DNA of 64,000 nt from Photobacterium angustum (GCF_003026365.1 NZ_PYOM01000009.1:124001-188000), one strand, 5' to 3'. Counted from the stretch's first letter, positions 9,203 to 19,449 are shown. Notes: a model not told the origin generated them from the sequence alone. Numbers and translations: made by a program.

Positions 9203-10801
9203 ATGCGTAGCACACTAGAGGCAAAAAACTTGGATCTGGATAGCCAGATCCAGTTGCTCTCTCGCGTACAGTTTATTACTCGATTTAGCTCTCATCTTAT
9301 TTTATTGAATGGTACGCAAGGCTCAGGAAAAACGTGGCTCGCGCATCAATATCTCGAAAACTATGCACAACATGCTGAACAAGCATTGCTGACGTGTACA
9401 GATGATCAAACACTGCTGCAACAACGAACACTTCTACTGCAACAATTTCATCCCACTCCGATGTTTAACGAGCAAGATTCGTTAAGCCAAAGTGCTGACC
9501 ATTTACTGCCTGAAAAGATCAACTTCGTTATTATTATTGATAATGCACACTTTTTGGCGCCTGAATTACTTGCTGAATTATGGGCTCTAGTTCGTCAAAC
9601 AGAAATGCATTCTGGTTGGCAAATTAATGTATTGCTCTTTGCTGATCCTAATGCCATCACTCAGCCATTCGGTGATATTGTGCGTACGATAGGGCCAGCT
9701 TTACTTGAGTTAGAAATTAGTGAGTTAAGCCCGAATGAAATTAGTCAGTTTAGCGAGATGTTACTCAATGATGAGCAACTAGGAAGTCAGCATCGACGAG
9801 ATATTAAGTCACGGTTAGCGAGAGTTGAACCTCGCCCTGGTGCATTACAACAATTACCACAACAGGACGTTACTGCGATGAGTCAAGGATCACGACGTTT
9901 ACCCCCAACGCAACTGTTAATAGGGTTGATTGTTATAGTGTGCATCATCATTGCGGGATGGTTTGGATTTAAAACATTACAAGATACAAAGACAACTGAA
10001 GTTACGTCTGGTGATACCTCTCTTGTATCTAAGGTTGGACCTATTGTGGCCGATCCCATCGAGAGTACAGATATCGTTATTGATGAAACGCCATTACCAA
10101 CAGAGATCCATAGTGAAGGGCTGACGGTGGGGCGTGCTGAAAATGAAGCGCAACGGGTAGTTGTACCATCACCACTGATTGATGCGATGATGGATGAGCA
10201 ACGTGTTGGCGGTACAGGCGAAAGTGCAGCCAAAGAATTCACCCAAGAAGGGCTTGTCATACCTGTTCAAAATGAGCCTGTTATATCTGATGGTGTCGCA
10301 ATCCAAACTCGCCAGCAAACCGCTTCAGATAATACAGTGATATCAGAAGATGCGACGAACGTAAAAGCCTCAGGTGCGTCAGCGACTGATATTACGTCAC
10401 ATGATGTAAACTCTTTACCTGCTGTTAAGGTGATTGATCCCAAAGTAAAGCCGGACAGTAAACCGCGACTACCGAAAAAAGAGGGGATGGTTCAAACGCC
10501 GATTAAGCTTGCTAATACGACCTCGATATTCGCGATAAATAAAAGGCATTATGCAATTCAATTGTCAGCTTCGATGAGCTGGAATGAAACTAAAGCCTTT
10601 GTCGAAAAGAATAAGATCCAGTCTTCTGCTCGTATTTATAAAACACGTCGAGACGGCAAAATATGGTTTATTGTAATTTCGGGTGATTACTCAACAGCTA
10701 CTCGGGCACGCTCGGCAATAAAAGCCTTACCGAAGCAATTAAAAGCGTTAAGCCCGTGGCCTAAATCATATCGAAAAATTCAACAAGAAATAGAACGTTG
10801 A
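9203..10801 (+). CDS. damX: Cell-division SPOR-domain protein DamX
   Basis: Inner-membrane protein that in Enterobacteria localises to the septum by binding denuded glycan strands. The N-terminal half is an AAA-like ATPase region with a Walker A motif GTQGSGKT (about residues 38-45) and a Walker B-like VIIIDNAH. One membrane helix lies at about residues 235-255 (LLIGLIVIVCIIIAG), then a long low-complexity periplasmic linker, and a C-terminal SPOR domain (about 450-525) beginning YAIQLSASMSWNET. 532 aa. The ATPase half is larger than in the E. coli protein, as in other Vibrionaceae. Confidence 0.9.
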   Translation: MRSTLEAKNLDLDSQIQLLSRVQFITRFSSHLILLNGTQGSGKTWLAHQYLENYAQHAEQALLTCTDDQTLLQQRTLLLQQFHPTPMFNEQDSLSQSADHLLPEKINFVIIIDNAHFLAPELLAELWALVRQTEMHSGWQINVLLFADPNAITQPFGDIVRTIGPALLELEISELSPNEISQFSEMLLNDEQLGSQHRRDIKSRLARVEPRPGALQQLPQQDVTAMSQGSRRLPPTQLLIGLIVIVCIIIAGWFGFKTLQDTKTTEVTSGDTSLVSKVGPIVADPIESTDIVIDETPLPTEIHSEGLTVGRAENEAQRVVVPSPLIDAMMDEQRVGGTGESAAKEFTQEGLVIPVQNEPVISDGVAIQTRQQTASDNTVISEDATNVKASGASATDITSHDVNSLPAVKVIDPKVKPDSKPRLPKKEGMVQTPIKLANTTSIFAINKRHYAIQLSASMSWNETKAFVEKNKIQSSARIYKTRRDGKIWFIVISGDYSTATRARSAIKALPKQLKALSPWPKSYRKIQQEIER

Positions 10802-10915
10802 AAATAAAGCCATGAGGGCAGTTATTTACGTGAATTGGTATCGGTAGAGGGTAGAAATGAGGTACAATCCGCGACCTTTCGTTACAATATTGCTAGTGTT
10901 GGTGGGTTTAGCTTA

Positions 10916-11773
10916 ATGAAAAAGCATCGTGCATTCCTAAAATGGGCTGGGGGTAAATACTCTCTCGTTGAGGATATTAAACGACATCTACCGCCTGCGC
11001 GTAAATTGGTTGAGCCTTTTGTTGGAGCAGGGTCGGTTTTCCTTAATACCGATTACGACCATTACTTATTGGCCGATATCAATCCTGATTTGATCAATCT
11101 TTATAATATCCTCAAGCATGAGCCTGAGCGCTATATTGAAGATGCACGTAAACTTTTCACGCCTGAATACAATAATAAAGAAGCGTATTTGAAAATTCGT
11201 GAAGAATTTAATGCGAGTGATGATCCGTATTTACGCTCATTGTATTTCTTATACATGAACCGTCATGGTTTTAACGGCTTATGTCGTTATAACAAAAAAG
11301 GTGGCTTCAATGTGCCGTTCGGCTCGTATAAAAAACCTTATTTCCCTGAAGCTGAAATGTATTATTTCTCGGAAAAAGCAAAACGAGCAACGTTTGTCTG
11401 TGAAGGTTACCTCCAAACATTTTCACGTGCGAGAAAAGGGTGTGTGGTGTACTGCGATCCGCCTTATGCGCCATTATCTAGCACGGCTAATTTTACTTCT
11501 TATTCAGGTAACGGCTTTAGTTTAGATGATCAGGCTACGCTTGCTGATGTTGCAGAAAAAGCGGCAGCAGAGCGAGATATTGCGGTGTTGATTTCTAACC
11601 ATGATACTGCATTAACACGTCGTTTATACACAGGTGCAGATCTTTCTGTGGTTAAAGTAAAACGTACCATTAGCCGCAATGGCAGTGGGCGCAATAAGGT
11701 CGATGAGCTGTTAGCTTTGTTCTCTGTATCAAGCACAGAGCCCGCGCCCGCGTTTTCATCTGAAGAAGAATAA
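10916..11773 (+). CDS. dam: DNA adenine methyltransferase (GATC)
   Basis: Methylates adenine N6 in GATC sites, guiding mismatch repair and replication timing; essential in some Vibrio. Motif I appears as FLKWAGGKYSL, the SAM-binding EPFVGAGSVFLN follows, and the catalytic DPPY is at residues 181-184. ATG at 10916 (MKKHRAFLKWAGGK) gives 285 aa with GGTGGG about 10 nt upstream; a longer in-frame extension to 10835 has no family support. The stop codon abuts, with no spacer, the stop of the opposing DUF2970 gene. Confidence 0.95.
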   Translation: MKKHRAFLKWAGGKYSLVEDIKRHLPPARKLVEPFVGAGSVFLNTDYDHYLLADINPDLINLYNILKHEPERYIEDARKLFTPEYNNKEAYLKIREEFNASDDPYLRSLYFLYMNRHGFNGLCRYNKKGGFNVPFGSYKKPYFPEAEMYYFSEKAKRATFVCEGYLQTFSRARKGCVVYCDPPYAPLSSTANFTSYSGNGFSLDDQATLADVAEKAAAERDIAVLISNHDTALTRRLYTGADLSVVKVKRTISRNGSGRNKVDELLALFSVSSTEPAPAFSSEEE

Positions 11774-11980
11774 TTATATCGCCGTTGCCCATTGCGCAAC
11801 GGCAATAATTGCCATAATCATTGCGCCAATAATCACAATCCCCACAACAATAAATGGCCATGGGCTTGATTGCTTAAAATCATGCTGTCGATTTTTATCT
11901 GATTGAACGCCAAATAACGCCGCTAACACACTCACAATAACTTGTAGCGGTGTGCTTTTCTTTGACTTAGTTATATTCAC
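11774..11980 (-). CDS. Small DUF2970-family membrane protein
   Basis: A 68-aa protein of unknown function. It starts with a basic segment, has the family-like pattern VIVSVLAALFGVQSDKNRQHDF, and ends with a single hydrophobic helix (about residues 43-67) rich in Ile, Ala and Met. This arrangement fits the DUF2970 family of small proteobacterial membrane proteins, recognised from memory. It is convergent with dam, stop against stop, and divergent from rpe. Confidence 0.75.
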   Translation of the reverse strand: MNITKSKKSTPLQVIVSVLAALFGVQSDKNRQHDFKQSSPWPFIVVGIVIIGAMIMAIIAVAQWATAI

Positions 11981-12158
11981 CTCGCCTTCTTTTTATTCCC
12001 CTTTTTACTGAGTGTAGTGGGTTGTCTCATCATTTTGATCAACTGAAGTAATAAATAAATCCATTGGGACAATATTTCGCGGTTCGGGTAGAATTATGGC
12101 AATTATTGGGCTTGGTTTTCCAAGTATCAGGTTTTGTGTATCGAAGAGAGGCAAGTAC

Positions 12159-12833
12159 ATGAAGGACTTCTTGATTGCTCCATCTATCTTATCGGCTGAT
12201 TTTGCACGTTTGGGTGAAGACGTTGACAAGGTGTTAGCAGCGGGTGCAGACGTTATTCACTTTGATGTAATGGATAATCATTACGTGCCTAATTTAACGT
12301 TTGGTGCGCCTATCTGTAAGGCTCTTCGTGACTACGGTATTACCGCACCGATTGATGTGCATTTAATGGTAAAACCGGTGGATCGCATTATTCCTGATTT
12401 TGCTAAAGCTGGCGCAACGATGATCACGTTTCATGTTGAAGCGTCAGATCATGTTGACCGTACCTTACAACTGATCAAAGAACATGGTTGTAAAGCGGGT
12501 GTGGTTTTTAATCCGGCAACGCCACTCCACCACCTAGATTACATTATGGATAAAGTCGATATGATTTTATTGATGTCAGTGAATCCTGGCTTTGGCGGTC
12601 AATCATTTATTGCATCAACACTTGATAAACTACGTGAAGTGCGTAAGCGTATTGATGCATCAGGTCGTGATATTCGCCTTGAAGTTGATGGCGGTGTGAA
12701 AGTTGATAATATTCGAGAAATTGCAGCTGCTGGCGCAGATATGTTTGTCGCGGGCTCTGCCATTTTTAATGAACCTGATTATAAAGTCGCGATAGACAAA
12801 ATGCGCGCAGAATTGGCTGAGGCTGAATGCTAA
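12159..12833 (+). CDS. rpe: Ribulose-phosphate 3-epimerase
   Basis: Interconverts ribulose 5-phosphate and xylulose 5-phosphate in the pentose phosphate pathway. TIM-barrel features: [40 protein letters not shown] and EVDGGV, which supply the metal ligands and catalytic Asp residues. ATG at 12159 with AGAGG upstream gives 224 aa, the family length; a longer frame to 12096 is unlikely. Overlaps gph. Confidence 0.96.
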   Translation: MKDFLIAPSILSADFARLGEDVDKVLAAGADVIHFDVMDNHYVPNLTFGAPICKALRDYGITAPIDVHLMVKPVDRIIPDFAKAGATMITFHVEASDHVDRTLQLIKEHGCKAGVVFNPATPLHHLDYIMDKVDMILLMSVNPGFGGQSFIASTLDKLREVRKRIDASGRDIRLEVDGGVKVDNIREIAAAGADMFVAGSAIFNEPDYKVAIDKMRAELAEAEC

Positions 12834-13519
12834 TGGTATTTGAAAACATCAAGTTTATAGCGTTTGATTTAGATGGCACATTACTAGATAGCGTACCTGA
12901 TTTAGCGGATGCTGCTGATAAAACGATGCGTCACCTTGGACGAGAAGGCGTGACCGTAGAGCAAGTTACCACTTGGATCGGTAATGGTGCTGATATTTTA
13001 ATTGGCCGCGCATTAAGTCGAAGTGTTGATGTCGATCCAACGATTGATCCAGAGCTGCAAAAAGAAGCTCGCCAATTATTTGATCACTACTACGAGCTTG
13101 GCGGTCATGTGAAAAGTGCATTGTATGCCGACGTAAAAGCGACACTCGCTGCATTTCATCAAGCGGGTATGTCAATGGCGATTGTGACCAATAAACCCTC
13201 GCAATTTGTCCCGCATTTACTTGAAGAGCATGGCATCAGCGAGTATTTTGTTGATGTGATTGGTGGTGATACTTTCCCACTGAAAAAACCAGATCCTTAT
13301 GCGCTGCATTGGTTGATGGAAAAACACAATATTGCCGCGTCTGAGATGTTAATGGTGGGGGATTCTCGCAATGATATCTTGGCAGCCAAAGCTGCAACAT
13401 GTCATTCGTTGGGTTTAACCTATGGCTATAACTACGGCCAGCCTATTGCAGAGAGTGAGCCTGATGTCGTGTGCGATCACTTCAAGCAATTAGCAAATGT
13501 GGTTAAACTAGGCGACTAG
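12827..13519 (+). CDS. gph: Phosphoglycolate phosphatase (HAD family)
   Basis: Hydrolyses 2-phosphoglycolate, a product of DNA 3'-end repair. HAD motif I is [10 protein letters not shown] with the nucleophile Asp, motif II is VTNKPS, motif III lysine lies in FPLKKPDP, and motif IV is VGDSRNDI. 230 aa. Two starts are possible, ATG at 12827 or ATG at 12833; both overlap the end of rpe, so the genes are likely coupled. Order dam-rpe-gph-trpS is conserved in gammaproteobacteria. Confidence 0.93.
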   Translation: MLMVFENIKFIAFDLDGTLLDSVPDLADAADKTMRHLGREGVTVEQVTTWIGNGADILIGRALSRSVDVDPTIDPELQKEARQLFDHYYELGGHVKSALYADVKATLAAFHQAGMSMAIVTNKPSQFVPHLLEEHGISEYFVDVIGGDTFPLKKPDPYALHWLMEKHNIAASEMLMVGDSRNDILAAKAATCHSLGLTYGYNYGQPIAESEPDVVCDHFKQLANVVKLGD

Positions 13520-13525
13520 TACGTT

Positions 13526-13539
13526 CCAGTGTACACTGG
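13526..13539. repeat. 14-bp perfect palindrome after gph
   Basis: CCAGTGTACACTGG is perfectly self-complementary and lies between the gph stop and the terminator-like hairpin that precedes trpS. It could be an operator or part of the gph 3' end; the function is unknown. Confidence 0.4.
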
Positions 13540-13550
13540 CTAACAAAGTA

Positions 13551-13577
13551 AAAAGCGGGAGTATACCTCTCGCTTTT
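13551..13577 (+). terminator. Terminator-like hairpin between gph and trpS
   Basis: An 11-bp stem with one G-T pair (13551-13561 with 13567-13577) has a 5-nt loop and ends in TTTT. It could end the dam-rpe-gph transcript or attenuate read-through into trpS 33 bp downstream. Confidence 0.6.
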
Positions 13578-13610
13578 CTATGAATAAGAAACTAACAGGA
13601 TTGTCTGATC

Positions 13611-14630
13611 ATGAGTAAACCCATTGTATTAAGTGGCGTACAGCCTTCTGGTGAATTAAGTATTGGTAACTACCTAGGTGCGCTGCGTCAGTGGGAACAG
13701 ATGCAAGACGATTACGATTGCCAATACTGTGTTGTTGATTTGCATGCCATTACAGTACGCCAAGATCCTAAAGCGCTGCATGAAGCAACGTTAGATGCAC
13801 TAGCGATTTGTTTAGCAGTCGGTGTGGATCCACAAAAGAGCACGTTATTTGTTCAGTCACATGTACCTGAACATGCACAACTAGGCTGGTTATTAAACTG
13901 TTATACCCAAATGGGTGAGCTAAGTCGTATGACTCAGTTTAAAGACAAATCAGCGCGTCATGCGAATGATGTAAACGTGGGCTTATTCGGTTACCCAGTA
14001 TTGATGGCGGCTGATATCTTATTATATGGCGCACATCAAGTACCTGTAGGTAGTGACCAGAAGCAGCACTTAGAGTTAGCTCGTGATATTGCTACGCGTT
14101 TTAATAATCTGTATGGCACAGATGAAAGTCCAATTTTCCAAATTCCTGAGCCTTACATTCCATCGGTTGGTGCGCGTGTAATGAGCCTACAAGACGCGAC
14201 TAAGAAAATGTCGAAGTCTGATGATAACCGTAAGAACGTGATCACCTTGTTAGAAGATCCAAAATCGATTCTTAAGAAGGTTAACAAAGCACAAACTGAT
14301 GCAGAAACACCGCCACGCATTGCGTTTGATATCGAGAACAAAGCGGGGATCTCAAACCTAATGGGCCTGTACTCAGGCGCAACAGGTAAGACGTATACTG
14401 AAATTGAAGCACAATATGCAGGCGTTGAAATGTATGGCCCATTTAAGAAAGATGTGGGTGAAGCATTAGTTGCAATGCTTGAGCCTGTACAAGCTGAATA
14501 CCATCGTATTCGTGCTGATCGTGCTTACCTTGACAGCGTCATGAAGCAAGGTGCTGAAAAAGCCTCTGCACGTGCGGCTGAAGTACTGAAAAAAGCATAC
14601 CAAGCGGTAGGCTTTGTGGCTCGCCCATAA
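13611..14630 (+). CDS. trpS: Tryptophanyl-tRNA synthetase
   Basis: Class Ic aminoacyl-tRNA synthetase charging tRNA-Trp. The ATP-binding HIGH-like motif is SIGN within [16 protein letters not shown], and the KMSKS loop appears intact as KKMSKSDDN near residue 195. 339 aa, usual length for the bacterial enzyme. Followed by a strong terminator. Confidence 0.97.
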   Translation: MSKPIVLSGVQPSGELSIGNYLGALRQWEQMQDDYDCQYCVVDLHAITVRQDPKALHEATLDALAICLAVGVDPQKSTLFVQSHVPEHAQLGWLLNCYTQMGELSRMTQFKDKSARHANDVNVGLFGYPVLMAADILLYGAHQVPVGSDQKQHLELARDIATRFNNLYGTDESPIFQIPEPYIPSVGARVMSLQDATKKMSKSDDNRKNVITLLEDPKSILKKVNKAQTDAETPPRIAFDIENKAGISNLMGLYSGATGKTYTEIEAQYAGVEMYGPFKKDVGEALVAMLEPVQAEYHRIRADRAYLDSVMKQGAEKASARAAEVLKKAYQAVGFVARP

Positions 14631-14650
14631 TTAAATCGAAACTTAAATAA

Positions 14651-14677
14651 AAAGCAGAGCTTCGGCTCTGCTTTTTT
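14651..14677 (+). terminator. trpS terminator
   Basis: A GC-rich stem AAAGCAGAGC with a UUCG tetraloop and complementary GCTCTGCTTT is followed by a T run, 20 bp after the trpS stop. Confidence 0.9.
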
Positions 14678-14862
14678 GTTCTGAATGAAGTAGTTGGAAC
14701 GAATGTCGTTGCTACTTTTTATCAATATCTTTGTGTAGTATCTCAAGTTGTTGAGAAAAAACTATTCATATGCTGAATGGTTTGTCTGTGGTGTCACATT
14801 AATGCATATGACTGATCATAATAATAGATTCCTTTTAAATGTAGATAAAAGGATTACTTATT

Positions 14863-17196
14863 ATGAAGGCGTTAACGGCAACCCTTGCGGTGGCTCTCTC
14901 TTCTCTTTCTGTGTCGGTATGCGCAAGCCAGTTTAGTTGCGATGGACAGACTCTCACGTCAATTATGAAGGTGAGAGAGCAAGTTAAATCTCATGCGACA
15001 CCCAATCAAAGTCCGACCTATTGGGTTGAAGGTATTGTGACTAAAACGACCTCTTCATTGTACAAGGGCTTTTTCTTTCAGGATTCTGTGGGAGATAATA
15101 ATCCAAATACCTCCGATGGTATCTTTGCTTATACTTCCTCTAATGGTATCGATGGGTTAGCTGTAGGTGATAAAGTCTGTGTTGAGGCTAAGGCAAAACA
15201 GTTTTATGGAATGACTCAGTTAACTGTAAAGCCGGGACATATTGAGAATAAAGGATTAGCACCGCAACCAATTCGAGCCACTGATATTGTTGTTGGAAGT
15301 ACAGAAAGCTTGTCACAAGCGATGGATCGTTACCAAGGGATGTTAGTAAGAATCGCACCTGAAAGTGACTTACGTATCACGCGTAATTTTGGTTTTGATT
15401 TCAGCTCAAGACGCAACAACATGGTACTTTCTCACCAATCACCACTAATAAAGCCGACCCAACTGTTTGTTGCTGAAACTGAACAAGTGGCAAAGCAAGT
15501 TGAAGCTAATACCAATAACCAACTTTATATCGACACCGATCAGTATCCAGCGAATGGTGTTATCCCGTATTTTCCTGGCTTTGATGCACAGCAAGGCTAT
15601 ATGCGTATTGGCGATCGAGTTGAGAATTTACAAGGTGTCATAGCATACAGTTATGGTAAGCACCGCTTATTACCAACCAATACTGTCAGCCCTAGCGATT
15701 TTGTTCATATCAATGATCGCACGTCTGCACCAAAAGTGATTACAGATAGTAATCTTAAAGTGGCGAGCTTCAATGTTTTAAACTTTTTCACAAGTCACAG
15801 CGATATTGGTGGCAGCCTCAACCCAACCTGTAAAGATCAAGCCGATGCTGACGCTGCTAAAGGGTGTAATCGAGGAGCAAAAACGGCGGCAGAATTTGAA
15901 TTGCAGCGCACCAAAATTGTTAATGCGTTAACAGCTATGGATGCCGATATTATTGGCATAATGGAAATGGAGAATAACGGTTTTGGTAAAAATAGTGCAA
16001 TTCAGAATCTAGTTGATGAACTTAATCTACATTTTAATGACAGCAGTGATCATTACCAATTTGTCGAGATTAACGATAAGGACAAGAATAAAGGTCAGTT
16101 CTTTGGTTCTGATGCGATTATGGTTGCCATGCTTTATCGTCCAAGCAAAGTGACACCGATTAAAGATGCGCAAGTTATTCGCATGCCATCACAACATATG
16201 AGTGCGACAAACGCTGAAGGTGAAAGTGTTAAGATTGATGCATATCAGCGTGATACGCTTTTACAACAGTTTGCTATTAATGGTGCGAAGAAAAAGAGTC
16301 AATTAACTATTGTCGTTAACCATCTTAAATCGAAAGGTTCAGGCTGTTATGAAGATTGGTTGAATGAACAAAAAGATAAGAACTATCAAAATATTCAAGG
16401 CAACTGTAACGATTTTCGTGTTTCTGCTGCAATGGTTTTAGCTGATAAGTTGAAGACAATGTCAGGTGATGTTTTAGTTATGGGGGATATGAATGCTTAT
16501 GGTATGGAAGATCCTATCCGTGTACTAACACAATACAAGCCAAAGCAATATCAACGAAAAATCATGTCAGCCTCAGGCACTTTCATTGGTGATCAATCAC
16601 TGCACCCTGAAGGCATTGCGGCTTCAAAAGGACTGGGGCTAGTCAACTTGGCGACGAAATGGCACGGTGCTGACAGCTACTCTTACAGTTATGATGGTGA
16701 ATTAGGCAGTTTAGATCATGCTTTAGCATCTCGTTCTTTACTTAAAAAAGTGCGTGGTATTGAAGACTGGCATATTAACTCTGTAGAAAATAGCTTATTT
16801 GAATACAGTAGTAAATATAGTGGCGATCTAGTCAAATCAACAGGTCCATACTCTGCATCAGATCATGATCCCGTGATCATTAACTTTGCTTACCCAATGG
16901 CAAAAGCCTCTTTTCAAATTACATTTGTTAATAATAGTAACCAGCCTCTTTACCCTGTTTTCAACTCTTATTATTGGGATAGTACTAAACCGTGGTTAAT
17001 GGCGGGGCAGCAACGCCGTTATACGAAAAAGGATAAGTTTTTAAAACATGTAGGTATTAAAAATGGAGATAAAGTCTCGCTAAGTGTCTTAGCTTCTGGG
17101 GTTTATGATGTTCCTTGTAGTGATGTGCCAGTAGAACTAAATGGAAAAATGAAAGCTATTTATAATGGTAAGACATGTCGTCTTGAGCATTTTTAA
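14863..17196 (+). CDS. xds: Secreted ExeM/NucH-family nuclease, Xds-like
   Basis: Predicted extracellular DNase. A signal peptide (about residues 1-22, MKALTATLAV... ending VCAS) is followed by an N-terminal OB-fold-like region (about 30-280) and an endonuclease/exonuclease/phosphatase domain (about 297-680). Catalytic elements are visible: N304 in ASFNVLNF, E368 in IMEMEN, H487 in VNHLKS, D542/N544 in GDMNAYG and the final SDHDP (D667-H668). The C-terminal 100 residues show no sortase-like or membrane anchor. In Vibrio cholerae the extracellular nuclease Xds lies between trpS and pabA-argD, the same place, which supports the symbol. Likely roles are degrading extracellular DNA for biofilm remodelling and phosphate supply. 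A fair ribosome binding site AAAGGAT precedes the ATG. Confidence 0.85.
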   Translation: MKALTATLAVALSSLSVSVCASQFSCDGQTLTSIMKVREQVKSHATPNQSPTYWVEGIVTKTTSSLYKGFFFQDSVGDNNPNTSDGIFAYTSSNGIDGLAVGDKVCVEAKAKQFYGMTQLTVKPGHIENKGLAPQPIRATDIVVGSTESLSQAMDRYQGMLVRIAPESDLRITRNFGFDFSSRRNNMVLSHQSPLIKPTQLFVAETEQVAKQVEANTNNQLYIDTDQYPANGVIPYFPGFDAQQGYMRIGDRVENLQGVIAYSYGKHRLLPTNTVSPSDFVHINDRTSAPKVITDSNLKVASFNVLNFFTSHSDIGGSLNPTCKDQADADAAKGCNRGAKTAAEFELQRTKIVNALTAMDADIIGIMEMENNGFGKNSAIQNLVDELNLHFNDSSDHYQFVEINDKDKNKGQFFGSDAIMVAMLYRPSKVTPIKDAQVIRMPSQHMSATNAEGESVKIDAYQRDTLLQQFAINGAKKKSQLTIVVNHLKSKGSGCYEDWLNEQKDKNYQNIQGNCNDFRVSAAMVLADKLKTMSGDVLVMGDMNAYGMEDPIRVLTQYKPKQYQRKIMSASGTFIGDQSLHPEGIAASKGLGLVNLATKWHGADSYSYSYDGELGSLDHALASRSLLKKVRGIEDWHINSVENSLFEYSSKYSGDLVKSTGPYSASDHDPVIINFAYPMAKASFQITFVNNSNQPLYPVFNSYYWDSTKPWLMAGQQRRYTKKDKFLKHVGIKNGDKVSLSVLASGVYDVPCSDVPVELNGKMKAIYNGKTCRLEHF

Positions 17197-17218
17197 TTTA
17201 CTTCGATAATAAATATCA

Positions 17219-17249
17219 TAAAGGCAGGTTCATGATGAGCTTGCCTTTA
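17219..17249 (+). terminator. Terminator after the xds-like gene
   Basis: AAGGCAGG pairs with CTTGCCTT (one G-T pair) around an 11-nt loop, followed by ATTATTTT. It lies 22 bp after the stop codon. Confidence 0.65.
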
Positions 17250-17301
17250 TTATTTTGTATTGCACAATAGGGCGCAGAATAGAAAAGGTCGCTTTAGATA
17301 T

Positions 17302-17877
17302 ATGCTGTTAATTATTGATAACTATGATTCATTTACTTATAACCTGTATCAATACTTTTGTGAGTTAGGCGTTGAGGTTAAGGTTGTCCGTAATGATGAG
17401 ATTGATCTCGCAGGTATTGAGTCACTAGCACCCACCCATTTAGTCATTTCTCCTGGACCTTGTACTCCAAATGAAGCGGGTATATCACTACAAGCCATTG
17501 AATACTTCGCAGGTAAATTGCCTATTTTAGGCGTTTGCTTAGGCCATCAATCGTTAGCACAAGCTTTTGGTGGGGATGTAGTACGAGCAAGGCAAGTGAT
17601 GCATGGTAAAACTTCTCCAATCAAGCATAATAATACCAGTCTCTTTGAAGGGTTAAGTAACCCATTAACAGTGACTCGCTATCATTCATTGGTTGTGAAA
17701 CAAGATACGCTGCCTGATTGCTTTAACATCACCGCATGGACAGAACGTGAAGGGGAGTTTGATGAAATTATGGGGATCGCTCATAAAACGTTGCCATTAG
17801 AAGGGGTGCAATTTCATCCTGAGAGTATTCTAACGGAGCAAGGGCACGCCTTATTAGCTAACTTTCTTAAGCGCTAA
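17302..17877 (+). CDS. pabA: Aminodeoxychorismate/anthranilate synthase glutaminase component
   Basis: Class I glutamine amidotransferase that supplies ammonia to PabB for p-aminobenzoate synthesis (folate pathway). Nucleophile C79 lies in GVCLGHQSL and the His-Glu pair in FHPES near residue 170. The start [15 protein letters not shown] at 17302 gives 191 aa and matches the family; a longer frame to 17260 adds a poorly conserved extension. The order pabA-argD is also that of E. coli, which favours PabA over TrpG; the two are hard to tell apart by sequence. Confidence 0.92.
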   Translation: MLLIIDNYDSFTYNLYQYFCELGVEVKVVRNDEIDLAGIESLAPTHLVISPGPCTPNEAGISLQAIEYFAGKLPILGVCLGHQSLAQAFGGDVVRARQVMHGKTSPIKHNNTSLFEGLSNPLTVTRYHSLVVKQDTLPDCFNITAWTEREGEFDEIMGIAHKTLPLEGVQFHPESILTEQGHALLANFLKR

Positions 17878-18205
17878 ATTTCGAATTAAATCGCGATTTT
17901 TAATATATTTCGGTCTTAAAATCGCGATATCACCCACATATCTTCTATTTTTATACTTCTAACTCTCATTTATTAAAATTGCAAAGCTATTCACTAGCAT
18001 ATTTCTCTGTACTATTCATTTCCTGATAGGAAACACACCTTTTTGTCTTTGTTAGTTAATAAACTTGCCGAGATAACGCATAACTATGTCAGTTTTATTA
18101 AAAACAGCATCGTTGCCAAAGAGCAAAAAAAATATTCTGCTATTGGCAAAGGTTAATAAAATGTAAATACTATGATTATAGCGTTATACACAGAAGGATA
18201 ATGTG
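17878..18205. promoter_or_regulatory. pabA-argD spacer with inverted repeats
   Basis: This 328-bp AT-rich spacer has no gene. An 11-bp perfect inverted repeat (17890-17900 and 17918-17928, 17-nt loop) just after pabA may act as its terminator, though a T tail is poor. A second inverted pair, TTGCCAA at 18113-18119 and TTGGCAA at 18143-18149, lies in the argD upstream region. ARG-box-like half-sites (ATTCA) occur, but no full 18-bp box is clear. AAGGA at about 18194-18198 is the argD ribosome binding site. Confidence 0.5.
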
Positions 18206-19426
18206 ATGACTACAGAGCAAAGAGTAGAACGTAATTTATTTGATGAGGTTATGGTACCTTGTTATTCACCTATGGCTGAGATCCCAGTACGTGGCAGTGG
18301 TGCGCGAGTATGGGATCAACATGATCGTGAATATGTCGATTTTGCCGGTGGAATTGCGGTGAGTTGTCTGGGTCATTGCCATCCTATTATGGTTAACGCA
18401 TTAAAAAATCAAGCCGATAAATTATGGCACTTAAGTAATGTGTTAACCAATGAACCCGCATTGCGTTTAGCGAAAAAACTCACTGAGTTATGTTTTGCTG
18501 ACAAAGTCTTTTTTGCTAACTCTGGTGCTGAAGCTAACGAAGCTGCACTGAAATTGGCTCGCCGTTATGCCGTCGATAAGTTTAGTGCTGAAAAAGATCA
18601 AATTATTGCCTTTCATCAAGGCTTCCACGGTCGTACTTTTTTCACCGTTACGGTTGGTGGACAAGAAGCTTACTCCGATGGTTTTGGCCCTAAACCTCAA
18701 GCGGTAACGCATATTCCTTACAATGATTTATCAGCTTTAGCCGAGATCATGTCTGAGCGAACTTGTGCGGTGATGATGGAGCCATTGCAAGGTGAAGGTG
18801 GTTTGGTTAGCCCGAGTGTTGAGTTTGTTCAGGGCGTGCGTGAGTTATGTGATAAGCACCAAGCCTTATTGATATTTGATGAAGTCCAAACCGGTAATGG
18901 TCGTACTGGTGATTTTTATGCTTATCAAGGTTTAGGTGTCACACCAGATATTTTAACAACGGCTAAATCACTGGGTGGTGGTTTCCCAATTGGCGCAATG
19001 CTTACCACAACAGCATTAGCAGAGCATTTAAAAGTCGGGACTCATGGTTCAACATATGGTGGTAATCCATTAGCGTGCGCTGTCGCAGAGGCGGTAATTA
19101 ATGAAGTGAGTAAACCTGATGTGTTAGCTGGGGTGAAAGAGCGTGAACAATGGTTCCGTGAAGGGCTTACAGCGATTAATGCTAAATACCCAATTTTTGC
19201 TGAGATCCGCGGTAAAGGTTTACTGTTGGGAGCGTCTCTCACAGAAGAGTGGCAAGGTCGGGCACGTGACATTCTTGTTCAAGCCGGTAAAGAAGGCTTA
19301 ATGATGTTAGTTGCAGGTACGAGCGTTGTGCGCTTTACGCCATCGCTAGTGATTGAAAAAGCCGATGTGGATGAGGGCATGGCTCGTCTAGAACGCGCTA
19401 TCGCAACACTCTATAACGCTGAGTAA
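18206..19426 (+). CDS. argD: Acetylornithine / succinylornithine aminotransferase
   Basis: PLP-dependent class III aminotransferase. It makes N-acetylornithine in arginine synthesis and, as the AstC-like activity, can deaminate succinylornithine in arginine breakdown. Visible are the PLP-phosphate loop [11 protein letters not shown], the cofactor Asp in [15 protein letters not shown], and the Schiff-base Lys in [18 protein letters not shown] at 18206 gives 406 aa; a GTG one codon upstream is also possible. The position immediately before astA and astD, with no separate astC, suggests this one enzyme serves both pathways. Confidence 0.93.
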   Translation: MTTEQRVERNLFDEVMVPCYSPMAEIPVRGSGARVWDQHDREYVDFAGGIAVSCLGHCHPIMVNALKNQADKLWHLSNVLTNEPALRLAKKLTELCFADKVFFANSGAEANEAALKLARRYAVDKFSAEKDQIIAFHQGFHGRTFFTVTVGGQEAYSDGFGPKPQAVTHIPYNDLSALAEIMSERTCAVMMEPLQGEGGLVSPSVEFVQGVRELCDKHQALLIFDEVQTGNGRTGDFYAYQGLGVTPDILTTAKSLGGGFPIGAMLTTTALAEHLKVGTHGSTYGGNPLACAVAEAVINEVSKPDVLAGVKEREQWFREGLTAINAKYPIFAEIRGKGLLLGASLTEEWQGRARDILVQAGKEGLMMLVAGTSVVRFTPSLVIEKADVDEGMARLERAIATLYNAE

Positions 19427-19449
19427 TTCTACTTTGCTTTGTATTGCTG

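Noticed and set aside
10835-10915. N-terminal extension of dam
   Set aside because: The extra 27 residues do not resemble any Dam; the ATG at 10916 gives the family start and length.
14780-14830. Possible Pho box or CRP site upstream of the xds-like gene
   Set aside because: TGTC repeats are 9 bp apart rather than 11, and the TGTG..TCACA half-sites are too close together for CRP.
18001-18205. Possible ARG box before argD
   Set aside because: Only isolated ATTCA half-sites; no 18-bp symmetric box could be aligned with confidence.
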